Assembly (NCBI GenBank): GCA_946811185.2
Contig: OX328101.1
Coordinates: forward strand, 29,806,122-29,870,121
Length of the DNA stretch: 64,000 bases
Direction of reading: 5' to 3'
DNA from: Hippopus hippopus
Taxonomy: Eukaryota; Mollusca; Bivalvia; Cardiida; Cardiidae
Shown: positions 42,938 to 53,157 of the stretch, piece by piece
Layout: each line of letters opens with the position of its first letter
Position numbering within the stretch: position 1 is the stretch's first letter
Position numbers and translations under genes: made by a program
The notes under the pieces: generated by a model
Seen by the model: the letters and a program-made list of their open reading frames with translations, nothing else
What the model was told of the DNA's origin: nothing
Databases searched by the model: none

Positions 42938-43375
42938 GGGAAGAAACTCAGTTTGATGTATGTACATGAAGGTATGATTTATTATTGCTCAAAAGTATTT
43001 AATTGATATGCCGAAAAAGGAAGAAAAACGTTGTCTGCATTTGTTTATAATCCAATATGAAACAAGCTATTTTTAGACATATATCGCAAAAACTATATCC
43101 GTATTTCCGTATTGTTATGAAGGGGGGGTTGGGGGAAAGGATAAAGATCGTGTATACATCTGAAGACATATGAACAAATGGGAGGAAACTCAGTTCGATG
43201 CATGTAAATGAACGTATGGTATAATTTTTTTCTTGCTCCACACTATCTAATTGGTCGGCTGCTGAACGTGAAAAAACGTCGTTTGTATGTGATGATAATC
43301 CAATACCAAACAAGCTATTTTTAGACATCGCAAAACTAAATATTACCATATTGTTAAGGGGGGGAGAAAGATCGT
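42915..43375. repeat. Diverged tandem pair, period about 243 bp
   Basis: CATCTGAAGACATATG at 42915 and 43158, each followed by GGRAGAAACTCAGTTYGATG, a TTGCTC block, AAACAAGCTATTTTTAGACA, a G run and AAAGATCGTGT. It is older than the exact 162-bp duplication it overlaps. Confidence 0.8.
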
Positions 43376-43379
43376 GTCT

Positions 43380-44480
43380 ATTTTCGGAAACAGTAAAGAC
43401 TTGGACAAAAAATCAATTTCAAGTAACAAATACATGCTATTTTTCGCATTTTTCCTTTAAAAAGGCTTCAATACTGCAACAATTTTAAAAGACAAATTTT
43501 CATGGTAATTCGTAAATTTGTACATTTTAGGGCAACTCTTGTAGGAGCCTTTTTTGTCGCTAATTAAAAAATAGAAAAAAAAAAATATGAACTTACGGGA
43601 CAACAAAATACAGATCTTCTTTTCGCTGCAAACATGAACATTCCGCAAACCTCGGGTGGTCCGGTGATCAAGTCCCTCGGCTGTATCACGTAGCTTGATA
43701 TGCACCTACACGGCACATTTCTTCGCCGGAAATACACCTTTTTATCGTTTTCAAAATTGTAGGGCTCCTCTTAAAAAAGAAAACATGAGTCACAATTTTC
43801 TATCTATATCTTTCTCAGAATATTTCCATTGACAAACAGTTTCTACATTCATTTTTTTAGCGAGGTTTCTCAATTCCGTTGGGAGCTTTCATCGAAAGAT
43901 CGATAGAAATGAGTAACTTAACCGTGGTTGTTCAGGTCGTTGCTAAGCGATTTACACGGGCACCGCCATGTTTAAGATCATGTGATTGTCAGATCAAAAT
44001 GGAAACCACCTTTATACGGACAAGATTAGATGTAGGTACGGAATCGGCCGAGTTGTGACGAGAGCAAACTTGAAGAGACTGGACGGTTACGTGCAGTTTT
44101 AATATTCAGATTTGGCCTTCAAACAACGCATCTGTTGTTTTGAAGGCGGTATCTCCGTCTATCAAATATGACGACAACGCAATTAATCGACGTGTGTTAT
44201 TGATCATGTGACATTCCCACAAGCCTTTTCGAAATTCTGGAGCGAAAATCTAAACATACATTTAAGGGCCACGTAGCCCATAAAGGAATTACCGTTGAAA
44301 ACATTTTTCTTACTTTAGCCTTTCTTCCCTCTAGATGGTTTGCCAGCTTACTCAATTCAATTATGAATAATTTTTGAAGTTTTGTGCGATAACAAATTAT
44401 ATCTGAATAGCCATTTTTAGCTCATATATGTGACCAACTCATGTTTGAAATAAACTTCCAGTAGAGGACTTTGACAACAT
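43380..44480. other. Mostly unannotated interval
   Basis: No MITE core. Contains a 34-bp match to 39927-39960 at 44029-44062 (CGGAATCGGCCGAGTTGT) and, at 44180-44370, diverged similarity to 41580-41780 (AATCGACGTGTG, GATGGTTTGCCAGCT). These look like pieces of an unnamed older repeat. Confidence 0.5.
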
Positions 44481-44485
44481 ATTTG

Positions 44486-44703
44486 CTAACCCTTCTAAGC
44501 GAGACTCACTGACCTTTTGCGGATAGTATAGATCAAGATCAGACTGCACAGAACCTTGCAGTCTGATCTTGGATCTACACTGTCCGATATGGATTTATTT
44601 TTTAACAAAATATAACCTTGAAATAGCAACATATGTACTCTTGATACTCTTACTATCTGCCTGCCTGAAAGCGTCATTTTACTTATTTAGCAAGATAAGG
44701 GTT
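44486..44703 (+). mobile_element. Family B MITE, plus
   Basis: CTAACCCTTCTAAGCGAGAC to AGCAAGATAAGGGTTA; hairpin AGATCAGACTGCACAGAACC with one extra base in the loop. Confidence 0.85.
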
Positions 44704-44806
44704 ATTATGAATTAAAAGTTACTGAAATTAGTATAAGAATACGTGTGAAAACACTGTACCAAAAGTAGAAGTTACCACCTGCCACAAATTTGAAGCACAC
44801 GTCTAT

Positions 44807-45051
44807 TTTAACTCCAGTATTAGAAAGCATTTGAAGACGACAAATAAATGTGGCTTATACGAAGGGACATGTCTTTGAATTGGTAGAAAAGCATAGTAAG
44901 AAAGGGAAAAAATGCTTGTTACGAGTGTTTTATCCATTCGTCCACTATGTTACGACATTGACAAGTGTTCTTTCTAAGGATTGTTAAAACCAGGGATGTT
45001 ATATGAATTTACGATCCCTGATAAAACTCGGGATTTTCTAGTAAAGAGTTG
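44807..45051 (+). mobile_element. Family A MITE with duplicated right end, plus
   Basis: GAAGACGACAAATAAATGTG arm, decayed hairpin, then right-end text twice (GTTAAAACCAGGGATG and GATAAAACTCGGGATTTTC) before TAGTAAAGAGTTG. Confidence 0.65.
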
Positions 45052-45114
45052 AAGCGTCCTTATACAGTATGGGTTTTCAAAGTAAATTAAGGTTGAATAC
45101 TTTTTGTGCTCGAA

Positions 45115-45185
45115 AACACAGTGAAAAGAGAAGAAATTACCCGTAACGAGCAATTTCTCTTGTTACGAGAATGTTTTCAAAATTT
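45115..45185. repeat. Family A hairpin variant
   Basis: AGAAGAAATTACCCGTAACG / GAGCAATTTCTCTTG, related to the AAATTGC stem variant at 34.7 kb. No outer arms. Confidence 0.5.
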
Positions 45186-45384
45186 GTCTGCTGCAAAATG
45201 ACTGAAAAAAATGTCATCTAAAAGTGTTAATGCAATAATTCTACGAAAAGAGTCACAGATCTACTTTTTTAAAGCGAAGTCAAGACATTTTGACTGTAAT
45301 GCGGCTGATATTCCGGCTGAGCATCGTAAATAAGAGTACTTCTGCTCAGACATGATACGAAGCTCCCACAGATTGAAAGATAAC

Positions 45385-45652
45385 ACTGCACTGCACTGTG
45401 ATGTACTGTACTGTACTGTACTGCCCTGCACTGCACTGCGCTGCGCTGCACTGTAGGCCTACTGTACTGTTCTGCACTGTACTGTCTTTGCACTGTACTG
45501 TCCTGTACTGTACTGTAATGTGCTGTACTCCACTGCACTGCACTGCACTTCAAGGCACTGAACTATACTGTACTGTACTGTACTGCGCTGCACTGCACGA
45601 CTGCACTGCATTGCACTGTACTATACTGTACTTTACTGTACTGTACTGTACT
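45385..45652. repeat. Pentanucleotide ACTGT/ACTGC array
   Basis: About 268 bp of ACTGT and ACTGC pentamers with a few interruptions. Because the unit is 5 bp and contains no stop in any register, long frames exist on both strands (TVLYC- and TVQYS-type peptides); these are not genes. Confidence 0.95.
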
Positions 45653-45809
45653 ACACCGGCTGCTTTTTACCTATCGAAAACATTACATTTTAAACAAATA
45701 ATAACCATTTCAAACGAAGGCAAAATAAATTTCAACGGGTAAGGAAAACAAAAAGTTTTAAAGCTGACTAAATCAGGAGCGTAAAAATCCTTTTTTGTAC
45801 GGAATACGG

Positions 45810-46020
45810 TTAGCCCTTGCCAAACTGTCCCGTGTTTTAACGACCAAAAGAATAAAGCTTTTAAAGACATCATTGGAAATGGAGAAAATGCTGGCAACGA
45901 GCATTTTCTCCTTTTGCCACAATTCCTGACCTTTGAAAGACAAATTCTGTCGTTTGAACCAAATTCAGTTTGTTGTCTGTTGGACAAGTCTAAAATTTTG
46001 TTGTCTGCATGGTAAGAGCC
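45810..46020 (-). mobile_element. Family A MITE, minus
   Basis: GCCCTTGCCAAACTGTCCCG, TTTTAACGACCAAAAGAATA, hairpin ATGCTGGCAACGAGCAT, distal arm shortened, end TTGTTGTCTGCATGGTAAG. Confidence 0.8.
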
Positions 46021-46047
46021 AAAATTGGTCGTTGTCTTGGTTGTCAT

Positions 46048-46100
46048 CACCACCACCTAAACCACCGCCATCATCATCATCATCATTATCATCATCATTT
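46048..46100. repeat. ATC/CAT trinucleotide microsatellite
   Basis: CCATCATCATCATCATCATT-type run, imperfect, about 50 bp. Confidence 0.85.
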
Positions 46101-46110
46101 ACTTATTTAT

Positions 46111-46369
46111 TTGAGCCATGCTCTGGCAAAAGGGGGCTTAATGCATCTCCGTGATGCATGATACCAGCCCAAGTCATCACATAATAATGGATCCAAAATT
46201 GCAACTTTTTTAAACGACCAACTTAATCATGAGGTAGACTGGTCCTTTGAAAATTGACTGATAGCGAAAAGTTTCGGCCCAGGTCAACCTGCGTGGACTG
46301 CGCAGGCTGACCTGGGCCGATACTTTTCGCAAATGCATTAAGCCCCCTTTTCACAGAGCATGGCTCATT
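46111..46369 (+). mobile_element. Family D MITE, near-consensus
   Basis: TTGAGCCATGCTCTGGCAAA to CACAGAGCATGGCTCAT with palindrome GGCCCAGGTCAACCTGCGTG / complement. The cleanest copy of this family in the window. Confidence 0.9.
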
Positions 46370-46639
46370 TATTTTCTTATTTATCTTTTTTTTTTTCTTT
46401 TATTTGTTCGCAGCAAGAACCGTACATGGAGTCTGTATACAATCCCATTTTGAAGTCAAAAGATATTCAATTATTCCGTTTTTCTGTATTCCTGAATAAA
46501 TGACTGGTCCTCAGAAACCTGAGAATAAAAAAAGAATTTTTCCTGGCATTGGTCCAAAACAAACCCAGAATGCGGGGGAGAGATTTATTTCTGTATCGTC
46601 TCTGTAGGAACTTTATCGCAATACAATACCGTCACCTTT

Positions 46640-46868
46640 GAAAATTTTTCACCAGAGGACGAAATTTTTAGTCGTCTATATTGAAAGGAATTGCAGGTGG
46701 TAAATTAAACGTTGCTCAATTGATTTTTTTCTTTGGAAGAGCTATTAAAAGCATTGTGGGCTAAGGAGGGAATGCTGTTTACCAATATTTACTCCTCTTT
46801 CCATAATGTTTTCAGAATCCCCCTTCCTACGAGCGTTAAGTACATTGGATGCATTAGTAAAGGGTTTA
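46640..46868 (+). mobile_element. Family A MITE, plus
   Basis: ACCAGAGGACGAAATTTTTA arm, hairpin CATTGTGGGCTAAGGAGGGA...ATGCTGTTTACCAATAT, right end ATTAGTAAAGGGTTTAA. Confidence 0.75.
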
Positions 46869-47039
46869 ACCAATTAATTGTTTCTTCAGTAATTATAGCG
46901 TAGGATGGGTGGGGAATTTATCACGACAAATCCATTGATCTATTGCATGATGGAACGTTTTTTCAGAAATTTCTCACCTCCCCATTTTTTAAATCGGCTA
47001 CATACACGTGCCTTTTGCATGGTTTTAAGCCGAGATAGA

Positions 47040-47262
47040 TCCGTGCATGTTTTTCACCGCTTTTAACATTATTTCAGCCATATCACGGGGACAGCTCACT
47101 AATTCATATACGACTTTGGTTTCACAAGTACTAGGCTGGGACTTTGAAGTGTCTGTGCAAAGGACACTCCCATGAAAAATTTGTGTTTCCAGTTGGGATC
47201 AAACTCTGGGCCTCCAGATCGCGAATTCTATACCTTCATAACTGAGCCACTCAGAACTTCTG
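47040..47262 (-). repeat. tRNA-headed SINE, minus
   Basis: On the minus strand GAGTGGCTCAGTTATGAAGG (A box) and GGCCCAGAGTTTGATCCCAA (B box) start the unit, which continues into GAAACACAAATTTTTCATGG. A different body from the common SINE. Confidence 0.6.
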
Positions 47263-47269
47263 CTTTAGC

Positions 47270-47460
47270 AGAGTCTCGATAGTTCAGTGGAAATAGCGAA
47301 CATAGCTTGTAACCGGCTGTGAGTTGCGAATATGAATCCAGACTCGGCCACAAACTTTGCAAGGATTGATGTATCCATAGTTTTTATTCTATTTTTGTTA
47401 GAAAACAGCCATTGACTTTTTATTTTATTTTTGTTACAAAGCAACCATTGACTTGGAAAG
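47270..47460 (+). repeat. SINE head and partial body, plus
   Basis: GATAGTTCAGTGGAAATAGC head with GAATATGAATCCAGACTCGG, then AAAACAGCCATTGACTTTTT followed by a second AAAGCAACCATTGACTTGGA. Confidence 0.5.
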
Positions 47461-47715
47461 CGTGCTGTTTGTGCATAGCTGCCAGTACAAGAAACTGCGT
47501 AATCATAGTATTCCTGAAAACGGTGTCAATCGCAAACCGTTTAAACGGAAAGGGAAGGAGAGAGAGCTGTTCATAATGCATCACGGAGTTACCGCCTGTA
47601 CAACCTCAACAAGAGAAGTAGGGATCCATTCTTGTCATTTCTATTTATTTCCGCTCGTGCTTTGTCTAGACCTGTCTCGATCTGAAAGTTTGCATTAACT
47701 TTTCTTGTGGAATAG

Positions 47716-47835
47716 ATCCTAACACTGTTAAGCGCGACTGAATGCACCCAGATCCTCATAAGTTAAACAAAACTTTCAAGTCTAAGTAGTACAACCCCGA
47801 ATAGTGTTATTTCAAACTTACCTTTAAAAAAAAAG
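47716..47835 (-). repeat. Family B rearranged fragment
   Basis: AACACTGTTAAGCGCGACTG and then CCTCATAAGTTAAACAAAACTTTCAAG / GTACAACCCCGAATAGTG: end text of one orientation joined to interior of the other, hairpin lost. Confidence 0.5.
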
Positions 47836-47861
47836 CACTGAAGTGTATAGAAATACATGTG

Positions 47862-47903
47862 TTTCTTTTTCTTTATTACGTCATCGTTGGTTATATGTTA
47901 CTA
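47862..47903. repeat. Second copy of the 44-bp family C flank
   Basis: Same text as 33419-33462 immediately left of the C element. Confidence 0.8.
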
Positions 47904-48169
47904 TATGGCCTGCAATATGCGAAAAGGGGCGTTCGGGCATTTGCGTAAAGTGTCGTCCCGGATCAGCCTGCGCAGTCCGCGGAGGCTAATCCAAAACGAC
48001 ACTTTCCGTTTTATGTAATTTCCTGTTTTGCGCAAGTCTACTGTAGGACAAAATCTAATGTTGTCGTAAAGTGCCGTCTCGGATTAGCCTGCGCGGACTG
48101 CGCAGGCTGATCCGAGACGACACTTTACGCAAATGTCCGAATGCCCCTTTTCGCATGTTGCAGGCCATA
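47904..48169 (+). mobile_element. Family C MITE, near-consensus
   Basis: TATGGCCTGCAATATGCG to CGCATGTTGCAGGCCATA, close to identical with 33463-33730 including the linker. Confidence 0.9.
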
Positions 48170-48282
48170 CTGGAGAAAAATATCTCCATATCAGAGTAAA
48201 TAGAGCTGACTTTTCTGTAAGTCTATTAGTATCTTTTTCGTTTCAACTGACCTGTTTTTGGTTGAAGGTTAGTATCAGATAG

Positions 48283-48352
48283 CGGATGATGTAGATCTAA
48301 GATCAGACAGCAAGTTTTGTGCAGCCTGATCTTGATCTACGCCGTCCGCAAA
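48283..48352 (-). repeat. Family B palindrome core
   Basis: GTAGATCTAAGATCAGACAG and GCCTGATCTTGATCTACGCC, flanked by GCGGAT / GTCCGC. Confidence 0.6.
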
Positions 48353-48385
48353 AGCTATCCAAGGCGATATTGAAAGTGAAAGAGT

Positions 48386-48544
48386 TAAACCTTTACGTAA
48401 CAGTTCCATATTTTAACGACCCTGATAAAGTAAACAAGGCTGTTAAAAACGTTACAGGAAAAGGAGAAAGTGCCGGTTACCAGCATTCTAACCATTTCCC
48501 ACAATATTTTCTACCCCAGGCCTATCAAAAATTGATTCCATCAT
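48386..48544 (-). mobile_element. Family A MITE truncated by the next copy, minus
   Basis: AACCTTTACGTAACAGTTCC, hairpin GTGCCGGTTACCAGCAT, and distal arm ending at TTCCATCATTT, where the next family A copy begins with its TTAA. Confidence 0.75.
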
Positions 48545-48773
48545 TTAACCCTTTACCACGCAATCCCGACTTTAAAGACCCTGAGGATGAAGGCTTTTGA
48601 AAACGTTTTGAGAAAAAGAGAAAATGCTGGTAAGCAGCATGCTCCCCTTTTCTCACAAAGTTTTCTGCCCTGTCAAAAACGAATTCAATCATATAAGCAA
48701 CTTTTAATTCGTCATCTGCAAATGTCCTCAAATTGGACATGTCTATTTTTTTTTTCGTTTCGTAAAGAGGTAA
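48545..48773 (-). mobile_element. Family A MITE, minus
   Basis: TTAACCCTTTACCACGCAATCC, hairpin ATGCTGGTAAGCAGCAT, end TTTCGTTTCGTAAAGAGGTAA; its final GTAA is shared with the family B copy that follows. Confidence 0.85.
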
Positions 48774-48982
48774 CCCTCAGGCTACTAAGCGCGACTTACG
48801 GACATAATTTGCGGATAGTGTAGATCAAGATCAGACTGCACAGAACGTGCAGTCTGATCTTGGATCTACACTGTCCGATAGGGAGATATTTCCTCTCTAA
48901 TAATAACTTTGAAATAGCAATATTTGGGTTGTTACTATCGGTTTGAAAGTTTCATTTCACTTACTTAGCAGGTAAAGGGTTA
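48770..48982 (+). mobile_element. Family B MITE, full length, plus
   Basis: GTAACCCTCAGGCTACTAAG to AGCAGGTAAAGGGTTAA; hairpin AGATCAGACTGCACAGAACG with exact complement. Confidence 0.9.
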
Positions 48983-49232
48983 ATGAAAGGTCAAAATACG
49001 AAAAAATACTAATACGTGTGGTCGAAGGAAGAATTACTCAATAGAGATAATCTGACTTTTTCCAACAATGTTTCTAAAGTTATTTTATTGAAAAAGTGAA
49101 AATAAAAAAGCCGTCTACAGGAAACATTGCCGTGGGTCCATCGGAAATGCAGTTTCTATTTTAGGCAACAGTATTACAGGCTATCTACACGATATTAGAT
49201 GCAGACGATCGCAATTAGACTCAGAACGTCGG

Positions 49233-49478
49233 ATTAACTCTTCACCAGACTGGGAATTCATACATCTTTGATTCATATTGAAAGTGTTTACAGACTACAA
49301 ACTAAACTATGCCTCATATGATAGGGTTTGTGTCCAAAAGGCTTGAAAATAATGTGGGAAAAGGAGGAAATGCTGGTTTCCAGCATTTTCTTCTTTTCCT
49401 ACAGTGTTTTCCAAAAGCCACTTCTTCCCAAGGTTCTCTAAAATAATGCAGGGGATCTTCTAATAACGAGATGATTGA
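49233..49478 (+). mobile_element. Family A MITE, plus
   Basis: TTAACTCTTCACCAGACTGG, GTGTTTACAGACTACAAACT, clean hairpin (ATGCTGGTTTCCAGCAT), right end GGGGATCTTCTAATAACGAG. Confidence 0.8.
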
Positions 49479-49655
49479 AGAAAATCTCTACGTAATTCTG
49501 TCGCAATTTATCAAACTTTCTGTACTTATTAACTGTCTTTATTCGTGATTTTGTTTCTACTAATCATATGCTTTGAACAAACACACACAAACAAAAATGG
49601 GAGATTTATTTCGTATTTACGTAATTTAATTTTGTTTGTGAAAACGAAAGCGTAA

Positions 49656-49673
49656 GGGGGGGGGGGGGGGGGG
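49656..49673 (+). repeat. 18-base poly-G run
   Basis: Uninterrupted G tract in an A-rich neighbourhood; a G-quadruplex candidate and a likely site of length error. Confidence 0.85.
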
Positions 49674-50025
49674 AGAAAGTCAAAAACATTCGAACATGAA
49701 AAGTTCAAGCGAAAAAAAATTATGTTTCTTTCAATTAAATCTTCACTACAAATACCTTTATTTTAAATGGAAGTAGATCTATTTAGATTTTTATGATAAT
49801 TCTGCACTTGAAAAATGTTTTAATACTGAATTAAGTAAGGCAGAGAATTGTTTAAAAAAAAAAAACTCAGTGATATTTTATCAATGGGCTATGTAACCTC
49901 TAAGGGTTTTATATTTCGTTCTAGAACTTCACAAATGGCCCGCGCGAATGTCACATGATCAACTACTTTCGTCGATTTTGTAGGACCGTATTTACATAGG
50001 TATGGTGACATCATATGTGATATAC

Positions 50026-50130
50026 CTGTATTCCACCTGTAACATCGTCTTTTAACAGACTTTTTCTTGTAGAGACGCCCAACAGAAGAATAACAATAAT
50101 CAGTAAAATAAGCGGAAGCATGCAGTTCAT
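50026..50130 (-). CDS. Candidate first coding exon: signal-anchor / type II membrane protein
   Basis: From the ATG at 50130 the minus strand reads a short N-terminus then PLILLIIVILLLGVST (residues 6-21), an uninterrupted hydrophobic segment, then RKSLLKDD. After exactly 35 codons comes CAG followed by GTATAT, a plausible splice donor. This is the shape of the first exon of a Golgi-type type II membrane enzyme or a secreted protein. A longer open frame on the same strand (49889-50287, ending at a stop codon, six Cys in its last 110 residues) overlaps in another register and is the rival reading. The segment is free of repeats. No family recognised. Confidence 0.3.
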
Positions 50131-50268
50131 TGAAGGAGTTTCTAAAGAACGCTCTGTTTGGATGATGCATTGAAGAGATACCGAAACCGGATATTCCGCA
50201 AGAATTCACGTCCAATCCCATACATTCCTTCCAGGAAATTAAAGACAAATATAGGGAAAAAAAGGTCG

Positions 50269-50501
50269 TTAAACCTTTACCAAACAATCCCGGGATTACA
50301 ATCCTAGAGAACGCCCTTTAAAAGCATTGTGGAAAAAGGAAGATGCTTGTAACCAGCATTTTCTCCTTTGATCCGCGGTGGTTTGATGCTTCGTATCCTT
50401 TTGAAGACAAAGCGCATTATTTGCTGAAGCACTTTAGATACGTCGTCTGCTGATGCTTTCAAGTTGGAGGCGTCTGAAACATTGTCGTCTGGCAAAGGAT
50501 T
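50269..50501 (-). mobile_element. Family A MITE, minus
   Basis: TTAAACCTTTACCAAACAATCC to TTGTCGTCTGGCAAAGGATTTCA; hairpin partly deleted (AAAAAGGAAGATGCTTG). Confidence 0.8.
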
Positions 50502-50728
50502 TCACCCTATACCACACAGTCCTGAGTTTTAACGACCCTTAGTAAGAAGCCTTTTGAAAGCATTGTGGGAAAAGGAGAAAATGCTGGTAACCAGCATTTT
50601 CTCCTTTTCCCACAATGTTTTCTACTCTTTCAGACACAATTTAATCACTTGAGCCACATTTTATTTATCATCTGCAAATGCTTTCGATTTGGACCAGTCT
50701 AAAATTTTGTCGTCTGGCAAAGGATTGA
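50498..50728 (-). mobile_element. Family A MITE, near-consensus, minus
   Basis: CACCCTATACCACACAGTCC, AGTTTTAACGACCCTTAGTA, perfect hairpin (ACATTG/CATTGTGGGAAAAGG...ATGCTGGTAACCAGCAT), end GTCGTCTGGCAAAGGATTG. Confidence 0.9.
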
Positions 50729-50759
50729 AGACAAAAATAGACTGTGAAGTTTTATCGTT

Positions 50760-51015
50760 AACCTAGTTCCTAAATTGGCAGTTGTACTAGACGACAAAAG
50801 ACTTGTCGCAGACGGCAAATCAAATGTGGCTCAAATGAAGTAAGCTACCTCCGAAAGGGTAGTTATTCCTCTTCATTTATGTGTAGTTTTACCATAACAC
50901 AAAATTTTGGACTTGTCCAATTTAAGAACAGTTGCAGACGACAAATTCAGAGTGCAGTGTGGAGCTCAAATGATGAGATTTGTCACTGAAAGAAAAAAAT
51001 AAACATTTAAGGAAA
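50760..51015 (+). repeat. Two partial family A left arms
   Basis: AGACTTGTCGCAGACGGCAAAT at about 50800 and GGACTTGTCCAATTTAAGAACAG...GCAGACGACAAATTC at about 50912. Neither retains a complete hairpin. Confidence 0.6.
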
Positions 51016-51084
51016 TGGAAGGTTTCGACACAGAAAAGGATGAAAATGTGAAGTGGTAGTATCAATTTACACTCGTAAGAAATT

Positions 51085-51220
51085 ACTCCCTCTCTCTCTC
51101 TCTCTGGGTGGATGGATGGATGTGCGAAGAGGGTGTAAGAATGCAGTGCTGAAAACACGTAACATGTAGACGTCTTAACATGTTACCTTCTTTAAAGTTA
51201 TTATTATTATTATTATTATG
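51085..51220. repeat. Microsatellites (CT)n, (GATG)n and (TTA)n
   Basis: CTCTCTCTCTCTC at about 51087, GGATGGATGGATG at about 51109 and TTATTATTATTATTATTA at about 51199. Confidence 0.85.
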
Positions 51221-51394
51221 TTCAGAAACAAATTAGTGCGATAACAAGATGACATTTACGACGTGATTGTCACAAATATCGAACATACAATTTTACAGCG
51301 TGTCACTTGAACAGCTATCTGTTCCTCCAGTCATGTAATCCATACCTAAACGTTACAGATCAAAAGGGTTTTTCTGATGCTCTGTGGTTAACTA

Positions 51395-51545
51395 CCATAC
51401 GACATTTTCTTCCACTTGTCCAAATTGAAAGCATTAACATAAGACATAAAAGGTGTGACTGAAATTTGTGTTTCCCAAAGTGCAATCTTGAAAAAAGCGA
51501 TATTCCTCGGGGTCGTTAAATTCGGTTTTGTTTCAATAAGAGTTA
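51395..51545 (+). repeat. Family A fragment with deleted hairpin, plus
   Basis: CTTCCACTTGTCCAAATTGA...AAGACATAAAAGGTGTGACT then CCTCGGGGTCGTTAAATTCG: arms only. Confidence 0.6.
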
Positions 51546-51573
51546 AGACGTCAGAATTTCTATTCTAGAAACC

Positions 51574-51757
51574 AGGCCCGTTTCTCTAACCGTTCTCAGA
51601 GCATTCTTAGACTTGTTCTAAAGAAATTTCTAAATTTAAAAGTAACACAACCTCTGAGTGGCCAAATCAAATGGATAAGCCAATAGGAAGTCGCTACACT
51701 TCCTCAATCTAGAATAAGACTTGGAATGAAATTAAGAACAGTTGCTGAATACGGACC
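51574..51757. mobile_element. Family F MITE, second copy
   Basis: AGGCCCGTTTCTCTAACCG and AGAACAGTTGCTGAATACGG ends; internal GAAATTTCTAAATTTAAAAG and AACCTCTGAGTGGCC / AATAGGAAGTCGC. More diverged than 38831-39028. Confidence 0.65.
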
Positions 51758-51759
51758 AA

Positions 51760-52770
51760 GGCGATTTCTGCAGGTGGCATGGTAAATCACTTTGAAAAGG
51801 AAACTCAGCATTGGCTCGCAGTACAGTATATACCGGCGAGATTAATGCTGCGTTTATATCAGCCACGATGTCCACAATTTGAGAGTAGCATGGTAAACGT
51901 GTGGGGTCGTGGGATAGAATAGCATTACACTTGAGGGAACTTTGCGCAATTGCGATGGTCGTAAGGATCGTGACAAAATTTTTGACGGTCAAAAATTTTG
52001 CACAATTACCCTGATTTATTGTTTATCATGAGAGAAGGTGATAGACCACGAAAATTGAAGTAGAAGGTAGCACAACTTAACAGACCTTAACGTGGCGCAT
52101 CAGACCTTGACGGTCCATCATAGACGATCTTGGTGAAGTTGGAAACACAGTGAACAGTTTCACTACTTTATGCCTCATTAGTTGTCTGTTAAGAGGTTGA
52201 AAATGTTGTTTCAATAGCTTCTTTCCATTAAAACTTCACCATGGTGTAACCTTGCATGTCTGATGTCTTCCTTTTTACTTCTTTCCCTCTCTTCTATCAA
52301 ATTCTTAGTAAAAGTTTACAAAAAGAAAAAAATGCCAATTCATTGCCCTATTCATCTCCTAGATGCATAAATAGTTTCTCTTTTGAATCTCTTGAGAGGA
52401 TGAACGGATGAATTGAGTTTCTTTTAATTATCGTCGCCACCGAAGGATGGATGACAAATGCCATCTTTTTATCCAATATCTTGCTCAAAACGTGACAATC
52501 TCGACGTAGGCTGTAGCAAAGCTTTTAAAAACAGAACTTGATAACGTATAGGGTCTGAACGGAATGTGACAAAACGCGATAGCAGATCGTCGTAAACGTT
52601 AGAGAATTTGAGAGAACTCGTGAGAACGTTGTGAAAATCGTGCCATATAGACCTATTGACCAGAGTCATTTTAGCAAATCGCTGAAGCTCGTAACAAAAC
52701 GTACTGAGAGCGCAAGAAAGCGTTGAATAGCAAAATTAATGCAGTAAATCTTGGAGTGACGCAAGGTTTT
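51760..52770. other. Interval without identified repeat or gene
   Basis: Moderately GC-balanced, no MITE core, no frame that looks like a gene. Confidence 0.45.
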
Positions 52771-52916
52771 TGAAATGGAAGACATCGTGGACATCGTGGA
52801 GTTTCATTTAACAAAGTATTTCAGAACAGTCTCTTTCACAAAACACCGGTTGTTATTTCACAGAATTGTGGCAGTAGCATCGTTGGAACAGGGATCGTAT
52901 ATACACATGTATATAA

Positions 52917-53040
52917 GATCCCTTTATATAAGATCCCTGGTTGGAACAATGTTCTGCGGTGAAGGAGAAAGGAGTCCTGTTGCAATGAGATTATGACTAC
53001 ATCACCAGTCCTCGTACAGAGTTCGCCAAGCTGAGAGTTA
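52917..53040 (-). repeat. SINE fragment, minus
   Basis: GGAGTCCTGTTGCAATGAGA and CAGTCCTCGTACAGAGTTCG match the reverse of the common SINE. Two AAGATCCCT repeats precede it. Confidence 0.5.
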
Positions 53041-53157
53041 AACGCACATACCTGTTAACTAGACTTTACATGATCGACCCTCGTCGAATACATCTACAAC
53101 TCGCCTTCGGCCTCGAAAGGGTCAGTACCAACCTTTATGTACGTCCATTCAAAGCTC

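Noticed and set aside
45269..45742. Cys/Tyr/Leu-rich frames on both strands
   Set aside because: They are translations of the ACTGT/ACTGC pentanucleotide array.
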